Shown: positions 9,958 to 19,214 of the stretch, one piece after another
Layout of the letters: each line of letters opens with the position of its first letter
Position numbering within the stretch: the stretch's first letter is position 1
DNA from: Oscillospiraceae bacterium
GTDB lineage: Bacteria > Bacillota > Clostridia > UBA1381 > UBA9506
Direction: 5' to 3'
NCBI GenBank assembly: GCA_015069045.1
Contig: SVJJ01000005.1
Coordinates: 57,213 to 121,212 of the forward strand
DNA length: 64,000 nt
The notes under the pieces: model-generated
The model's database searches: none
What the model was told of the DNA's origin: nothing
The model's input: the letters and a program-made list of their open reading frames with translations, nothing else
Translations under genes and position numbers: made by a program

Positions 9958-11709
9958 TTGAAAAAACAATCTTACCTAAAAGGTGCTTTCATTTTGGTGC
10001 TTGCAAATGGATTAGTGAAAGTGATTGGCGCCTTATTTAAAATTCCTCTTGCTAACATAATTCACGAGGAAGGCATGGCAATTTTTAGCACTGCCTATAA
10101 TTTATATGCTTGTATGTTTGTTATTGCTACAGCCGGACTGCCGGTCGCTGTTTCAAAAATGGTTTCGGCCAGCCTTGCAAAAAATAATTATAATGAAACG
10201 AAAAAAATTTTTCGGGCAGCACTTACACTTTTAATGTTAATTGGCCTGGCCGGAACGATTGTTTTAATTTTAGGTGCACGCATTTTTGCGGTACAGATGG
10301 TTAATTCACCTTCTTCATATCTAAGCATTATTGCCATTAGTCCTGCTATTTTCTTTGTATCTGTTTTATCGGCTTTTCGCGGCTATTTCCAAGGTTTTTC
10401 TGATATGCTGCCCACGGCCTTATCAGAGGTTGCAGAAGCATTAGGAAAGCTTATTATTGGATTGCTCTTAGCTTACATCTTACTGCCTACTGGAATTGAA
10501 AATGGTGCTGCTGGGGCTGTTTTAGGCGTTACGGCCGGAACATTTTTAGGTTGCATTGTAATGTTTGTCACATATGTAACACGAAAAAATAAAATGTCAC
10601 TTAATGGACCAACCGCTATATATGACCCCCAAACCGGAAGTACACGGAAAATTTTTATTGAACTGGCTAAGCTGGCAGTACCTATTACCATTGGTGCAGC
10701 CGTGACATCACTAACCAATGTAATTGATGTTGTTATGATTCGCCAAAGACTACAAACAATTTCAATTACACAAGAAATATATACTGCGTTAACAGAGTTT
10801 TATGGATTATCTCCCATAGATGTTACCATTGGCAAACTAATGACCATTAAGCCATCAGAAATTTTATATGGTGCATATTCCGGATTTGCTATACCATTGT
10901 TTAATTTGCCACCTACTATCATCATGTCCTTATCTATGAGCGTTGTACCTTTTATTTCGGGAGCATTTGCGACCAATAATAAACCGGAAGTAAAAAAACT
11001 ATCTGAATCCACATTGCGGATTACCATTTTATTTTCTGTTCCATGCGCTATAGGTCTTTCCGTATTAAGTGAACCCATTTTGACAGCAGTTTATAATAAT
11101 GCAAGAGCCTCTTCCATGCTAATACTGTTAGCATATGCTGTTATTTTTGTTAGTTTAGTTTCCGTTTCAACAGCTATGCTGCAGGGTATAGGCCGTGTGA
11201 TGATTCCGGTGCGTAACATGGTAATTGGCGGGGTTGTTAAAATTATTACTAACTATATTTTAATTGCAATACCCACCATGAATATTGGCGGGGCGCCCAT
11301 CAGCACGGTTTTATGTTATTGTGTAATTGCCATTTTAAATTTAATTAGTGTCAAACGAATCATGGGTGCCAATCTTTCTCCATCAAGTTTTGTATTCCGG
11401 CCCGCCATAGCCGGTGGTATCATGGGTGTTGGTGCATATTTTGCCTATCAAATGTCTGCAAAATTTTTAAATATTGCCCCACTTTCACTTTTAATCACTT
11501 TTACACCGCAAAACAGCCCTGTTACACCCCTTCCGTCAGGTATACGTTTGCGTGTTATAATAGCCCTTGGCATTGCTATTATTGCGGCTGTTTTAATTTA
11601 CGGCGTTGCAATTTTTATTCTGAAACTGGTTAAACGCGAGGACGTACTTATGATGCCAAAAGGGAAGTCCTTAGTAAAAATATTGGATAAATTTAAACTT
11701 TTATCATAG
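9958..11709 (+). CDS. SpoVB/YabM-like polysaccharide flippase (MVF/MATE-like)
   Basis: A 583-residue polytopic membrane protein with about 14 hydrophobic segments, beginning KKQSYLKGAFILVLANGLVKVIGALFKIPLANI. This start, with the FSTAYNLYACMFVIATAGLPVAVSKMVS block, is typical of the SpoVB/YabM/MurJ-like lipid-linked polysaccharide exporter group. Neighbouring mazG and HU reproduce the yabM-yabN-like arrangement of Bacillus. It may act in spore cortex or cell-wall precursor export. TTG at 9958 is the start, with GGGAGG at 9943-9948. A proline-rich loop near residues 515-530 before the last segments is a minor peculiarity. Confidence 0.87.
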   Translation: MKKQSYLKGAFILVLANGLVKVIGALFKIPLANIIHEEGMAIFSTAYNLYACMFVIATAGLPVAVSKMVSASLAKNNYNETKKIFRAALTLLMLIGLAGTIVLILGARIFAVQMVNSPSSYLSIIAISPAIFFVSVLSAFRGYFQGFSDMLPTALSEVAEALGKLIIGLLLAYILLPTGIENGAAGAVLGVTAGTFLGCIVMFVTYVTRKNKMSLNGPTAIYDPQTGSTRKIFIELAKLAVPITIGAAVTSLTNVIDVVMIRQRLQTISITQEIYTALTEFYGLSPIDVTIGKLMTIKPSEILYGAYSGFAIPLFNLPPTIIMSLSMSVVPFISGAFATNNKPEVKKLSESTLRITILFSVPCAIGLSVLSEPILTAVYNNARASSMLILLAYAVIFVSLVSVSTAMLQGIGRVMIPVRNMVIGGVVKIITNYILIAIPTMNIGGAPISTVLCYCVIAILNLISVKRIMGANLSPSSFVFRPAIAGGIMGVGAYFAYQMSAKFLNIAPLSLLITFTPQNSPVTPLPSGIRLRVIIALGIAIIAAVLIYGVAIFILKLVKREDVLMMPKGKSLVKILDKFKLLS

Positions 11710-11739
11710 ATAATTAAAAAAAATAGGTGATAAGATAGT

Positions 11740-12528
11740 ATGACTAAAGAAAAAAAACAATATAGCTTTGAAGATTTACTTGCTATTATTAAAATGCTCC
11801 GTGGTGAAAATGGTTGCCCATGGGACAAGGTTCAAACCCACGAAAGTATTAAAATGAATTTAATAGAGGAGGCCTATGAAGCAGTTGAAGCCTTAGATAA
11901 AGGAACAACTGACCAATTTGCTGACGAGTTAGGAGATTTGCTTTTACAGGTTGTTTTTCATGCTCAAATTGGTGCTGATGCAAACACATTTTCCATAGAT
12001 GATGTGTTATATCACGTTTGTGATAAAATGATATCTCGTCATTCTCATATCTTTGGTTGTGATACAGCAGAAACACCAGAGGATGTTCTTTCTACCTGGG
12101 AAAAAAATAAACAGAAAGAAAAAGGTCAAAAATCATACACCGAAACCATGGAAGGAGTTTGTTCCTATTTGCCCGCATTGATACGCGCGCAAAAAATTCA
12201 ATCCAAGGCTTCAAAAGCTGGCTTTGATTGGGATAACGTGACCGATGCACTGGCTAAGCTGCAAGAGGAAACAGAGGAACTACAAAAAGCTATTGAATCA
12301 GAAGACCAAGCCCATATTAGCGAGGAACTGGGAGATGTTTTATTTTCTGCTGTCAATATTGCCCGATTTACTAAATGTTCTGCAGAAGAGTCATTGGAAA
12401 ATACAATCAAAAAGTTTATTTCCAGATTTTCATATGTAGAAAACGAAGCAAATAAAGCAGGAAAAAAATTAGAAGATATGACCCTTGCGGAGATGGATGC
12501 ACTGTGGGAGACCGCAAAACGTCGTTAA
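11740..12528 (+). CDS. mazG: Nucleoside triphosphate pyrophosphohydrolase MazG
   Basis: A 262-residue tandem-domain MazG that hydrolyses NTPs and dNTPs to monophosphates, a house-cleaning role. The first domain shows CPWDKVQTHESIKMNLIEEAYE and the EEAYE/ELGDLLLQVVFHA metal-binding helices; the second repeats EEETEELQKAI and EELGDVLFSAVN. Bacillus YabN at the same chromosomal context carries an additional N-terminal tetrapyrrole-methylase domain. That domain is absent here, so the protein resembles Escherichia coli MazG in size. AGGTGAT precedes the ATG. Confidence 0.94.
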   Translation: MTKEKKQYSFEDLLAIIKMLRGENGCPWDKVQTHESIKMNLIEEAYEAVEALDKGTTDQFADELGDLLLQVVFHAQIGADANTFSIDDVLYHVCDKMISRHSHIFGCDTAETPEDVLSTWEKNKQKEKGQKSYTETMEGVCSYLPALIRAQKIQSKASKAGFDWDNVTDALAKLQEETEELQKAIESEDQAHISEELGDVLFSAVNIARFTKCSAEESLENTIKKFISRFSYVENEANKAGKKLEDMTLAEMDALWETAKRR

Positions 12529-12596
12529 AATGTACTAAAAATTATGTAAACCTTTGTGTATATTACATAAAGATTACAGGTTAATTAAAAAAACAT

Positions 12597-12625
12597 TTCA
12601 CAAATTGAGATTTTTGTCGTATAAT
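12597..12625 (+). promoter_or_regulatory. SigA-type promoter of the HU gene
   Basis: TTCACA at 12597-12602 and TATAAT at 12620-12625 are separated by 17 bases, matching the vegetative consensus at 11 of 12 positions. The HU ribosome binding site follows about 30 bases later, giving a short leader. Confidence 0.8.
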
Positions 12626-12666
12626 GTAAGATAGGGTTTAAAATTAAATAAAGGAGGGAAAATGAA

Positions 12667-12945
12667 ATGAATAAAGCAGAATTGATTACTGCTCTGGCTC
12701 AGAAGGCTGACATCACAAAGAAAGATGCTGAAAAGGCTCTGAGTGCATTTGTTGAGGTTGTTGGTACATCTTTGAAAAAGGGTGACAAAGTTCAGCTGGT
12801 TGGCTTTGGTACGTTTGAAGCAAGAAAGAGAGCTGCTCGTACCGGTAAAAATCCTCAAACAAAAGCAACAATCAAAATTCCTGCCACCGTTGTTCCGGCA
12901 TTTAAGGCTGGCAAAGCATTGAAAGACGTTGTTGCAGGTAAATAA
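12667..12945 (+). CDS. hup: HU-family DNA-binding protein
   Basis: A 92-residue histone-like protein that bends and compacts DNA as a dimer. It begins MNKAELITALAQKADITKKDAEKA and carries the HU signature GFGTFEARKRAARTGKNPQT in the beta-arm, ending KAGKALKDVV. AGGAGGG lies 9 bases upstream of ATG 12667; an ATG at 12662 runs into a stop after one codon and is not used. It has its own promoter and terminator and so is probably a strong monocistronic unit. Confidence 0.97.
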   Translation: MNKAELITALAQKADITKKDAEKALSAFVEVVGTSLKKGDKVQLVGFGTFEARKRAARTGKNPQTKATIKIPATVVPAFKAGKALKDVVAGK

Positions 12946-12950
12946 GAGCA

Positions 12951-12994
12951 AAAAATAAGTCCTTTGGTCTAAATCCAAAGGGCTTATTTTTTAT
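12951..12994 (+). terminator. Rho-independent terminator after HU
   Basis: An inverted repeat of AAATAAGTCCTTTGG and CCAAAGGGCTTATTT around a 7-base loop, followed by a T-run. Because it is bordered by A-rich sequence on the other side it may also stop transcripts coming from the minus-strand sigF operon. Confidence 0.88.
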
Positions 12995-13039
12995 TGTAAA
13001 CAAAATAAATAAATTGAGTTCCTACCTATGAAGCGTATA

Positions 13040-13735
13040 TTAGCATAATTCCTGGCGTAGTTTAAACAAAATTTTCTTTTCCAAGCGTGAAATCTGTACT
13101 TGTGAAACACCCATTTGCGCAGCAACCTGTGATTGTGTTTGTTCTTTGAAATAACGTAAAAAGATAATTCTTTGTTCTCGCTCAGGTAATTGTTCAATTA
13201 ATTGATACAGTGTAATTTTATCGGCTATATTGTAGCCATTCTCCGGTGCAGGAAGAATATTTTTTAAGGGATTTTGATCTTCGCCGTAACATTCATCTAA
13301 AGAAATTATTTGTTGTGAAGCAGCCAGAGCAACCCCCAACTCTTCAGGTGATACTTGTAGAATGTTTGCTAAATGGCCGATGGTTGGTTCATGTCCATAT
13401 TTTTCGGTAATTTCTTGACGCAAGGCTAAAGCTTTAGTTGCTAATGTTTTATAGGAACGACTTACTTTTATAGAGGTGTTATCACGCAAGTATCGTTTTA
13501 CCTCTCCCAACATAACAGGTACTGCATATGTAGAGAAGCAAACACCATAGGTGGGGTTGAATGCATCTATAGCCTTTAATAGACCGATTGCTGCTGTTTG
13601 AAACAAATCATCACGATCGGAACATCGATAACGAAATCGATTAATTACCATGTATATTAAACCGATATTATCTTGTATTAGTTGTTCCTTGTGCACATTG
13701 TTCTTTCGATTATGTAATGATTCTGATGGTATCAT
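13040..13735 (-). CDS. sigF: Forespore RNA polymerase sigma factor SigF
   Basis: Sporulation sigma factor that switches on early forespore genes. Region 2 reads LFQTAAIGLLKAIDAFNP with FSTYAVPVMLGEVKRYLRD, and region 4 reads LPEREQRIIFLRYFKEQTQSQVAAQMGVSQVQISRLEKKIL. Assignment to SigF rather than SigG rests on the spoIIAA-spoIIAB genes directly upstream. A longer reading starts at 13750, but its first bases contain GGAGGC (complement of 13742-13747), which is an ideal Shine-Dalgarno for the ATG at 13735; the 231-residue form is therefore preferred. It is transcribed toward the HU gene. Confidence 0.96.
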   Translation of the reverse strand: MIPSESLHNRKNNVHKEQLIQDNIGLIYMVINRFRYRCSDRDDLFQTAAIGLLKAIDAFNPTYGVCFSTYAVPVMLGEVKRYLRDNTSIKVSRSYKTLATKALALRQEITEKYGHEPTIGHLANILQVSPEELGVALAASQQIISLDECYGEDQNPLKNILPAPENGYNIADKITLYQLIEQLPEREQRIIFLRYFKEQTQSQVAAQMGVSQVQISRLEKKILFKLRQELC

Positions 13736-13750
13736 ATGTATGCCTCCCAT

Positions 13751-14185
13751 TTATGGAGCCATAATGTCATTGTTAATTTTTTTTGTAAGAGTAACAATTG
13801 TACCTTGGCCAATCGTTGAATCAACTGTAATCGAATCCATAAATGCTTCCATAACGGTAAAACCCATACCAGAACGTTCCGTATCCTCTGATTGCGTAAA
13901 CAGGGGTTGCATAGCTTGTTGTACATTTAAAATGCCACGTCCTTCGTCATGAACCGTGATGGTAATTGATTTACCTGATAACACGCATGAAACCGTTATG
14001 ATTCCGTTTGGATGACCATAACCATGAACGATGGCATTGGTAACCGCTTCCGAAACAGCGGTTTTAATATCGGCTAAGTCCTCTAATGTTGGGTCAAGTT
14101 GTGTGGCAAAAGCCGCTACAGCAGCTCGGGCAAAGCCCTCGTTAGATGATTTACTGATAAAACTTAATGTCATCTTGTTATCCAT
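13751..14185 (-). CDS. spoIIAB: Anti-sigma F factor SpoIIAB
   Basis: Serine kinase of the GHKL fold that holds SigF inactive and phosphorylates SpoIIAA. ATP-binding boxes are visible: the N box ADIKTAVSEAVTNAIVHGYG, the G1 box VHDEGRGI and the G2 box ERSGMGFTVMEAFMD. GGAGG (complement of 14194-14198) has 8-base spacing to ATG 14185, whereas the alternative ATG at 14191 would have a spacing of only about two bases; 144 residues is therefore chosen. It is the middle gene of the spoIIA operon, and its stop is contiguous with the sigF reading frame. Confidence 0.96.
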   Translation of the reverse strand: MDNKMTLSFISKSSNEGFARAAVAAFATQLDPTLEDLADIKTAVSEAVTNAIVHGYGHPNGIITVSCVLSGKSITITVHDEGRGILNVQQAMQPLFTQSEDTERSGMGFTVMEAFMDSITVDSTIGQGTIVTLTKKINNDIMAP

Positions 14186-14187
14186 AA

Positions 14188-14532
14188 TCATGCCTCCTTT
14201 TCCATATTTAATGCATTTTGAACACTTTTATATACATGTACTAATTTTGTCAGACCGGATAACGTTATTAATTGTTCCATCCGAGGATTAGTACACACCA
14301 GAGCTACACGCCCACCTAATGACTTCATTAACTTATATCTGCCTATAATCATACCAATACCAGAACTATCCATAAAGGTTAAATTGGAAAAATCAAAAAT
14401 TAAATTTTTAACATCCTGTTCTGTGACAGCACGTTCAATTAAACCGCGAATTTGTTCAGCACCATGATGATCTAATTCCCCTGATAGACCAATAATTAAT
14501 GTTCTTTGGCATATTTTTAATGACATTTGCAA
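14188..14532 (-). CDS. spoIIAA: Anti-sigma F factor antagonist SpoIIAA
   Basis: STAS-domain protein of 114 residues that, when unphosphorylated, binds SpoIIAB and releases SigF. The phosphorylatable serine lies in LTFMDSSGIGMIIGRYK, and the preceding NLIFDFSNLTF strand is typical. TTG at 14532 has an AGGAGG (complement of 14541-14546) with 8-base spacing; ATG at 14526 is an in-frame alternative with 14-base spacing. It is the first gene of the operon and a SigH-type promoter lies about 60 bases upstream. Confidence 0.95.
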   Translation of the reverse strand: MQMSLKICQRTLIIGLSGELDHHGAEQIRGLIERAVTEQDVKNLIFDFSNLTFMDSSGIGMIIGRYKLMKSLGGRVALVCTNPRMEQLITLSGLTKLVHVYKSVQNALNMEKEA

Positions 14533-14591
14533 AATTGCTTCCTCCTTTTAGCCTGAAATAGGCTATTTTAGTAAAATATTCTTTCTTACAT

Positions 14592-14618
14592 ATTCGTTTT
14601 TAACTGTTTAATTCCTTC
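14592..14618 (-). promoter_or_regulatory. SigH-type promoter of the spoIIA operon
   Basis: On the minus strand the sequence reads GAAGGAATT, 11 bases, AACGAAT (-35 at 14610-14618, -10 core at 14592-14595). This fits the Bacillus SigH consensus RNAGGAWWW-N11/12-RNNGAAT without a mismatch. The spoIIA operon is a classical SigH target, so motif and context agree. Confidence 0.8.
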
Positions 14619-14620
14619 GT

Positions 14621-14669
14621 AAAAAAATAAAAGGTTTTGTCGAAAAGAAAGCAACTTTTCGACAAAACC
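14621..14669 (-). terminator. Terminator of the MATE/amidohydrolase unit
   Basis: A perfect 15-base inverted repeat, GGTTTTGTCGAAAAG with CTTTTCGACAAAACC around a 7-base loop (14633-14669), followed on the minus strand by a run rich in T. It separates the MATE gene from the SigH promoter. Confidence 0.9.
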
Positions 14670-14691
14670 CAAAGGATAAATCAGTTAAAAT

Positions 14692-16071
14692 TTAATCTGT
14701 TAAAATGGTGCGTAAGGTGCGACGCAACATAATGATGCACAAGACCAAGGAAAAACACTCCGCAATAGGAAAGGCAAACCAAACTAAATTTAAATTACCC
14801 GTTTTTGAAAGTAAATACGCAACAGGCAACAACACAACTAATTGACGAATAATTGAAATCATCATACTCCATAGTCCGTTTCCGATTGCCTGAAAGACAG
14901 AAGTAGAAATAATACAAAAACCTGCAAACAGAAAGCTAAGGCTAATAACGCGCAGGGCTGTTGTGCCAATGGATAACATGTCGTTTGATGCATCAAACAA
15001 ACGGAGTAGGTGAGTCGGAAACAGCTGCATTATCAACATGCCTATCAACATTAAAGAAACGGCATAGGTAATACTTAAAAAAATAGTTTTAGTCATTCTT
15101 TCTTTTTTTCGTGCCCCTAAATTATAGGCAACAATAGGAACCATGCCGTTATTTAAGCCAAAAATCGGCATAAAAATAAAGCTTTGCAGTTTAAAATAAA
15201 CACCAAACACAGCCGTTGCCGTAGAAGTAAAGGCCATGAGAATTTGATTGAGATCAAAGGTCATGACGGATGCAATGGACTGCATGATAATGGAAGGGAT
15301 GCCAACACTATAAATTCGTTTAATAATATTGCCGTTAGGTCGAAATCCTTTTATATTAAGAGAGATTTCCTTATTCTTTTTAATGTTAAAATACAATCCT
15401 AAAAGCATTGCAACAATTTGACCAATAACCGTGGCGAGCGCTGCTCCTGCAACTTCCATTCGCGGAAAGCCAAATAAACCAAAAATCATAATTGGATCTA
15501 ATATAATATTAACGATGGCACCAATGCCTTGTGTAATCATGGTATAAACCGTTTTTCCGGTAGATTGTAATAAGCGTTCAAAAACAATCTCACCAAATAT
15601 ACCAAAAGAAAATACACAAATTATAAAAAGATATTTTTGACCATAGGCAATAATTTGATCTATCTCTGTCTGGGCAGAAAAAAACAGCTTTGATGCTACT
15701 AAACCAAAAATTGCAAATAGAATATATGTGAGAAAAAAGAGTAACATGCTGTTTGTGGCAGTTTTGTTGGCTCTTTCAATATTATGTTCACCCAAACTTC
15801 GAGACAAAAGAGCATTAACACCAACACCGGTACCGGCAGCGGCAGCAATCATGAGATTTTGAACCGGAAAAGCTAAAGATACAGCTGTTAAAGCATTTTC
15901 ATTTAGTTTTGCAACAAAAATACTATCCACTATATTATAGAGAGCTTGCACAAGCATGGAAATCATCATTGGTAATGACATAGATAACAGCAGCTTATTA
16001 ATTGGCATGATGCCCATTTTATTTTCTTGTGGTTTAGATTCACTTATTTGTGCAGAATTTATTTGACTCAT
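14692..16071 (-). CDS. MATE-family multidrug/toxin efflux transporter
   Basis: An integral membrane protein with twelve predicted segments in two similar halves, as in cation-coupled MATE exporters. Typical blocks are PMMISMLVQALYNIVDSIFVA near the start and the mid-protein LNQILMAFTSTATAVFGVYFKLQSF. The substrate is unknown. ATG at 16071 (459 residues) is preferred to ATG 16086 because AAAGGGT, lying just inside the longer reading, has proper spacing to it. It follows the amidohydrolase gene closely and they probably share a message that ends at the hairpin near 14650. Confidence 0.9.
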   Translation of the reverse strand: MSQINSAQISESKPQENKMGIMPINKLLLSMSLPMMISMLVQALYNIVDSIFVAKLNENALTAVSLAFPVQNLMIAAAAGTGVGVNALLSRSLGEHNIERANKTATNSMLLFFLTYILFAIFGLVASKLFFSAQTEIDQIIAYGQKYLFIICVFSFGIFGEIVFERLLQSTGKTVYTMITQGIGAIVNIILDPIMIFGLFGFPRMEVAGAALATVIGQIVAMLLGLYFNIKKNKEISLNIKGFRPNGNIIKRIYSVGIPSIIMQSIASVMTFDLNQILMAFTSTATAVFGVYFKLQSFIFMPIFGLNNGMVPIVAYNLGARKKERMTKTIFLSITYAVSLMLIGMLIMQLFPTHLLRLFDASNDMLSIGTTALRVISLSFLFAGFCIISTSVFQAIGNGLWSMMISIIRQLVVLLPVAYLLSKTGNLNLVWFAFPIAECFSLVLCIIMLRRTLRTILTD

Positions 16072-16089
16072 TTTGTACCCTTTCATATG

Positions 16090-17256
16090 TTATAGTCTTT
16101 GTATGCCGTTAACAAAAACGGCGGATATTTTAGCGTCTAAAGAAAATAATGGCCCGACATGAAGGACAATATCCGCATCCTTACCCGGAGCGAGGCTGCC
16201 TACACAATGATCAATGCCAACATTTTTTGCAGCATGAATTGTAATGGCAGCTAAGGCTGTTTTAGGCGAAATACCACTTTGACAAGCTAAAGAAGCACAC
16301 AGATATAAGCGACTTAGCGGAATTTCAGGATGGTCTGTAATAATGGCAAAAGGAATGCCTGCCTCCTCAAAAATCTTATAAATATCAAATGACATGTTTT
16401 TCAGTTCAGGTTTTGTACGCCCTCCTAAAGTTGGCCCAAGCATAATTGGGATTTTTTTATCTGCAAGAAGTGGTGCAATTAAGTGTCCCTCTGTGCAATG
16501 TTCTAAAGTAATAGGAATGTTAAATTCTTCCGCAATACGTATGGCTGTGCAAATATCATCCGCACGATGTGCGTGAATCTTTAAAGGTAATTGACCGCGA
16601 AGTACCGGAACTAATGATTCCATCTTGAAATCAAAATCCGGCCTATCCTCTAATATTTTTTGTTCATATTCATCCCATTGCCGTACATATTCCTTGGCAT
16701 CATATAACGTCTCACGCAATAAAGCAGCTGTAGCCATTCTTGTAGATGGCAATTGTTTTTTACTGCCATAGACCATTTTGGGGTTTTCCCCTAAGGCGGC
16801 CTTCAATGCAACAGGCGCTTTTATAATCATTTCATCTATCCAACGACCTGCTGTTTTAACGGCAGCAAACTGGCCTCCAATCACATTGGCGCTGCCTGGT
16901 CCGGTTATAGCAGTTGTTACGCCGGACTGTAAGGCTTCACGGAAGGCAACATCAAAGGGATTGATTGCATCAATAGCGCGTAGTTGCGGCAAAATAGGGT
17001 CTGTATCCTCGTTTCCATCATCACCCTCGCCACCAGCACCTTCTTCCCATAAGCCAACGTGACAATGGGCGTCTATAAAACCGGGAAGAGCCATAGAACC
17101 ATGTGCATCAATTTTTTCTGCAAAATCAAAGTCATCTATTTTCAGATCAGACATATGGCCCAAACTATGTATGATCTTATCATCTATAATAATAAAGCCA
17201 TTTTCATAGTCTTGTCCCTCCATGGTTATAATATGTGCATTGATGATAATTTTCAT
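16090..17256 (-). CDS. Amidohydrolase (imidazolonepropionase-like)
   Basis: A 388-residue metal-dependent hydrolase of the amidohydrolase superfamily. The first metal ligands are in ALPGFIDAHCHVG (HxH), further ligands are likely in LKIHAHRADD and TLEHCTEGH, with the catalytic Asp in AIITDHPEIP. The C-terminal VGSLAPGKDADIVLHVG strand is typical for the composite beta domain. The acidic, glycine-rich loop GAGGEGDDGNEDTDP just after the HxH is shared with related clostridial proteins. The substrate is not known. It is paired with the MATE gene. Confidence 0.87.
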   Translation of the reverse strand: MKIIINAHIITMEGQDYENGFIIIDDKIIHSLGHMSDLKIDDFDFAEKIDAHGSMALPGFIDAHCHVGLWEEGAGGEGDDGNEDTDPILPQLRAIDAINPFDVAFREALQSGVTTAITGPGSANVIGGQFAAVKTAGRWIDEMIIKAPVALKAALGENPKMVYGSKKQLPSTRMATAALLRETLYDAKEYVRQWDEYEQKILEDRPDFDFKMESLVPVLRGQLPLKIHAHRADDICTAIRIAEEFNIPITLEHCTEGHLIAPLLADKKIPIMLGPTLGGRTKPELKNMSFDIYKIFEEAGIPFAIITDHPEIPLSRLYLCASLACQSGISPKTALAAITIHAAKNVGIDHCVGSLAPGKDADIVLHVGPLFSLDAKISAVFVNGIQRL

Positions 17257-17332
17257 GGAATCACTCCCTCAATTTGCTCTTACCATTGTAACTGAAATAT
17301 ATAATTTTGTCAATGAATTTTGTGTAAAAGTG

Positions 17333-17361
17333 TTGACATCAAGACTTTTTATGTTTATTAT
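17333..17361 (+). promoter_or_regulatory. Putative SigA promoter of proS
   Basis: TTGACA at 17333-17338 and TATTAT at 17356-17361 with 17-base spacing. A second TATAAT at 17363-17368 has too long a spacer for the same -35. The remaining leader to proS is under 90 bases and is too short for a T-box. Confidence 0.6.
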
Positions 17362-17451
17362 ATATAATGAGGTTAATTTTAGCACAAGAAGGATGCTATG
17401 TAGATGTCTTAGTGCATGGATACATTGTTCCTGAAAGGATTGGTACATTAG

Positions 17452-19167
17452 ATGAAAGTTTCAAAAATGTTGTTTAAAACCCTACGTGAGACGCCTGCAG
17501 AGGCAGAAACCTTAAGCCATCAGCTTATGCTTAGAGCCGGATTAATGCGCAAATTAGCAGCCGGTGTGTATTCTTATCTGCCCTTAGGTCTTCGTTCCTT
17601 GCATAAGGTTGAACAAGTTATTCGTGAAGAAATGGATGCTGCAGGCGCTCAGGAATTGTTAATGTCGGCACTGTTACCTGCTGAATACTATCAGGAATCA
17701 GGTCGTTGGGAGGTGTTTGGTCCAGAAATGTTCCGCTTGCGTGACCGTAACGCCCGTGATTTTTGCTTAGGACCTACTCATGAAGAAATTTTTACACAAA
17801 TGGTTAAAAGTGAAGTTTCTTCTTATCGTCAACTGCCTCTAACATTATATCAAATTCAAACTAAATATCGAGATGAGCGTCGTCCGCGATTTGGTGTTAT
17901 GCGTTCTAGAGAATTTATGATGAAGGATGCATACAGTTTTGATTGTGATGAAGCCGGATTAGATATTTCTTATCAAAATATGTACAAGGCATATTGTCGA
18001 ATTTTTGACCGTTTAGGGTTAGACTATATTGTAGTTGATGCCGATAGCGGTGCTATGGGTGGCTCCGGTTCACAGGAATTTATGGTTAAATCAGAAACCG
18101 GGGAAGCCATTGTGGCTTTTTGTCCTGGTTGCGGATATGCTGCAAATGATGAAAAAGCAGCCTGTGTACCGGAAAAAATGGCAGAAGAAGCACCCCGCGC
18201 AATGAATAAAATATTTACCCCTAAAGCTGGTACTATTGATGAATTAGTGACTGCCTTACATACCGACAGCAAGCATTTTGCCAAAACCTTAATTTATGTT
18301 GCAGGCGGCACGCCATTGGCTGTTATGGTGAGAGGCGATAGGGAAGTAAATGAGACAAAGCTTGCCAACCTTTTAGGTGTTAATGAGCAGGAGCTAGCAT
18401 TGGCAGAAGCGAATGTTGTAACAGAAGTAACAGGTGCACAGGTTGGATTTGCCGGACCTATTGGCTTAACCATTCCGGTTTATTGCGACCTTGAAATTGC
18501 ACATATGTATAACTTTATTGTTGGTGCAAACGAAACAGATTATCATTTTGAAAATGTGAATTTTTCTGATTTTACTGTAACAGCAACTGCGGACCTGCGT
18601 ACAATCACCGAAGAGGATGTTTGCCCTCGTTGCGGTAAAACCGTTCAAACAACACGTGGTGTTGAGGTAGGCCATATCTTTAAATTAGGTACAAAGTATA
18701 CCGATGCTCTCGATTGTACCTATTTAGACGAAAACGGACAATCCAAAACGCCCATTATGGGTTGTTACGGCATTGGCGTAAATCGTACATTGGCAGCAGT
18801 TATTGAACAGTATAACGATGAAAATGGAATGATTTGGCCAGTAAGCATAGCACCATATCAGGCCATTATTGTGCCGGTTAATTGCAACAATGAAGAACAA
18901 ATGGCTCTCGCCGAACAGCTATATAGTCAGTTGTTAAAAGAGGGTATTGAGGTAATGTTGGACGACCGCAATGAACGACCCGGTGTTAAATTTAAAGATG
19001 CCGACTTAATCGGTATCCCTGTTCGTATTACTGTTGGCAAAAAAGCGGTGGAAGGAATAATTGAGTATAAACTTCGCCATGAAGCAGAAACGACAGAATT
19101 ACCTGTTAGTGAAGTTGTGAAAACAACTGTGACCTGGATTCGTGAGCAGTTGACACGTGCAGAATAA
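17452..19167 (+). CDS. proS: Prolyl-tRNA synthetase
   Basis: Class II aminoacyl-tRNA synthetase of 571 residues that charges tRNA(Pro). Motif 1/2 region: [33 protein letters not shown] and [32 protein letters not shown]. Motif 3 is [17 protein letters not shown]. About residues 225-405 form the YbaK-like insertion domain that edits misacylated Ala-tRNA(Pro), so this is the bacterial-type enzyme. The anticodon-binding domain ends the protein. It has its own promoter and stands between the divergent amidohydrolase unit and the lipoprotein gene. Confidence 0.98.
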   Translation: MKVSKMLFKTLRETPAEAETLSHQLMLRAGLMRKLAAGVYSYLPLGLRSLHKVEQVIREEMDAAGAQELLMSALLPAEYYQESGRWEVFGPEMFRLRDRNARDFCLGPTHEEIFTQMVKSEVSSYRQLPLTLYQIQTKYRDERRPRFGVMRSREFMMKDAYSFDCDEAGLDISYQNMYKAYCRIFDRLGLDYIVVDADSGAMGGSGSQEFMVKSETGEAIVAFCPGCGYAANDEKAACVPEKMAEEAPRAMNKIFTPKAGTIDELVTALHTDSKHFAKTLIYVAGGTPLAVMVRGDREVNETKLANLLGVNEQELALAEANVVTEVTGAQVGFAGPIGLTIPVYCDLEIAHMYNFIVGANETDYHFENVNFSDFTVTATADLRTITEEDVCPRCGKTVQTTRGVEVGHIFKLGTKYTDALDCTYLDENGQSKTPIMGCYGIGVNRTLAAVIEQYNDENGMIWPVSIAPYQAIIVPVNCNNEEQMALAEQLYSQLLKEGIEVMLDDRNERPGVKFKDADLIGIPVRITVGKKAVEGIIEYKLRHEAETTELPVSEVVKTTVTWIREQLTRAE

Positions 19168-19214
19168 GTTATATCTTAACAGATAATTTCAAAAACAGAA
19201 GGAGCGGTGAAAAC

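Noticed and set aside
17369..17451. T-box riboswitch before proS
   Set aside because: The leader is under 90 bases and lacks the T-box sequence and a terminator.
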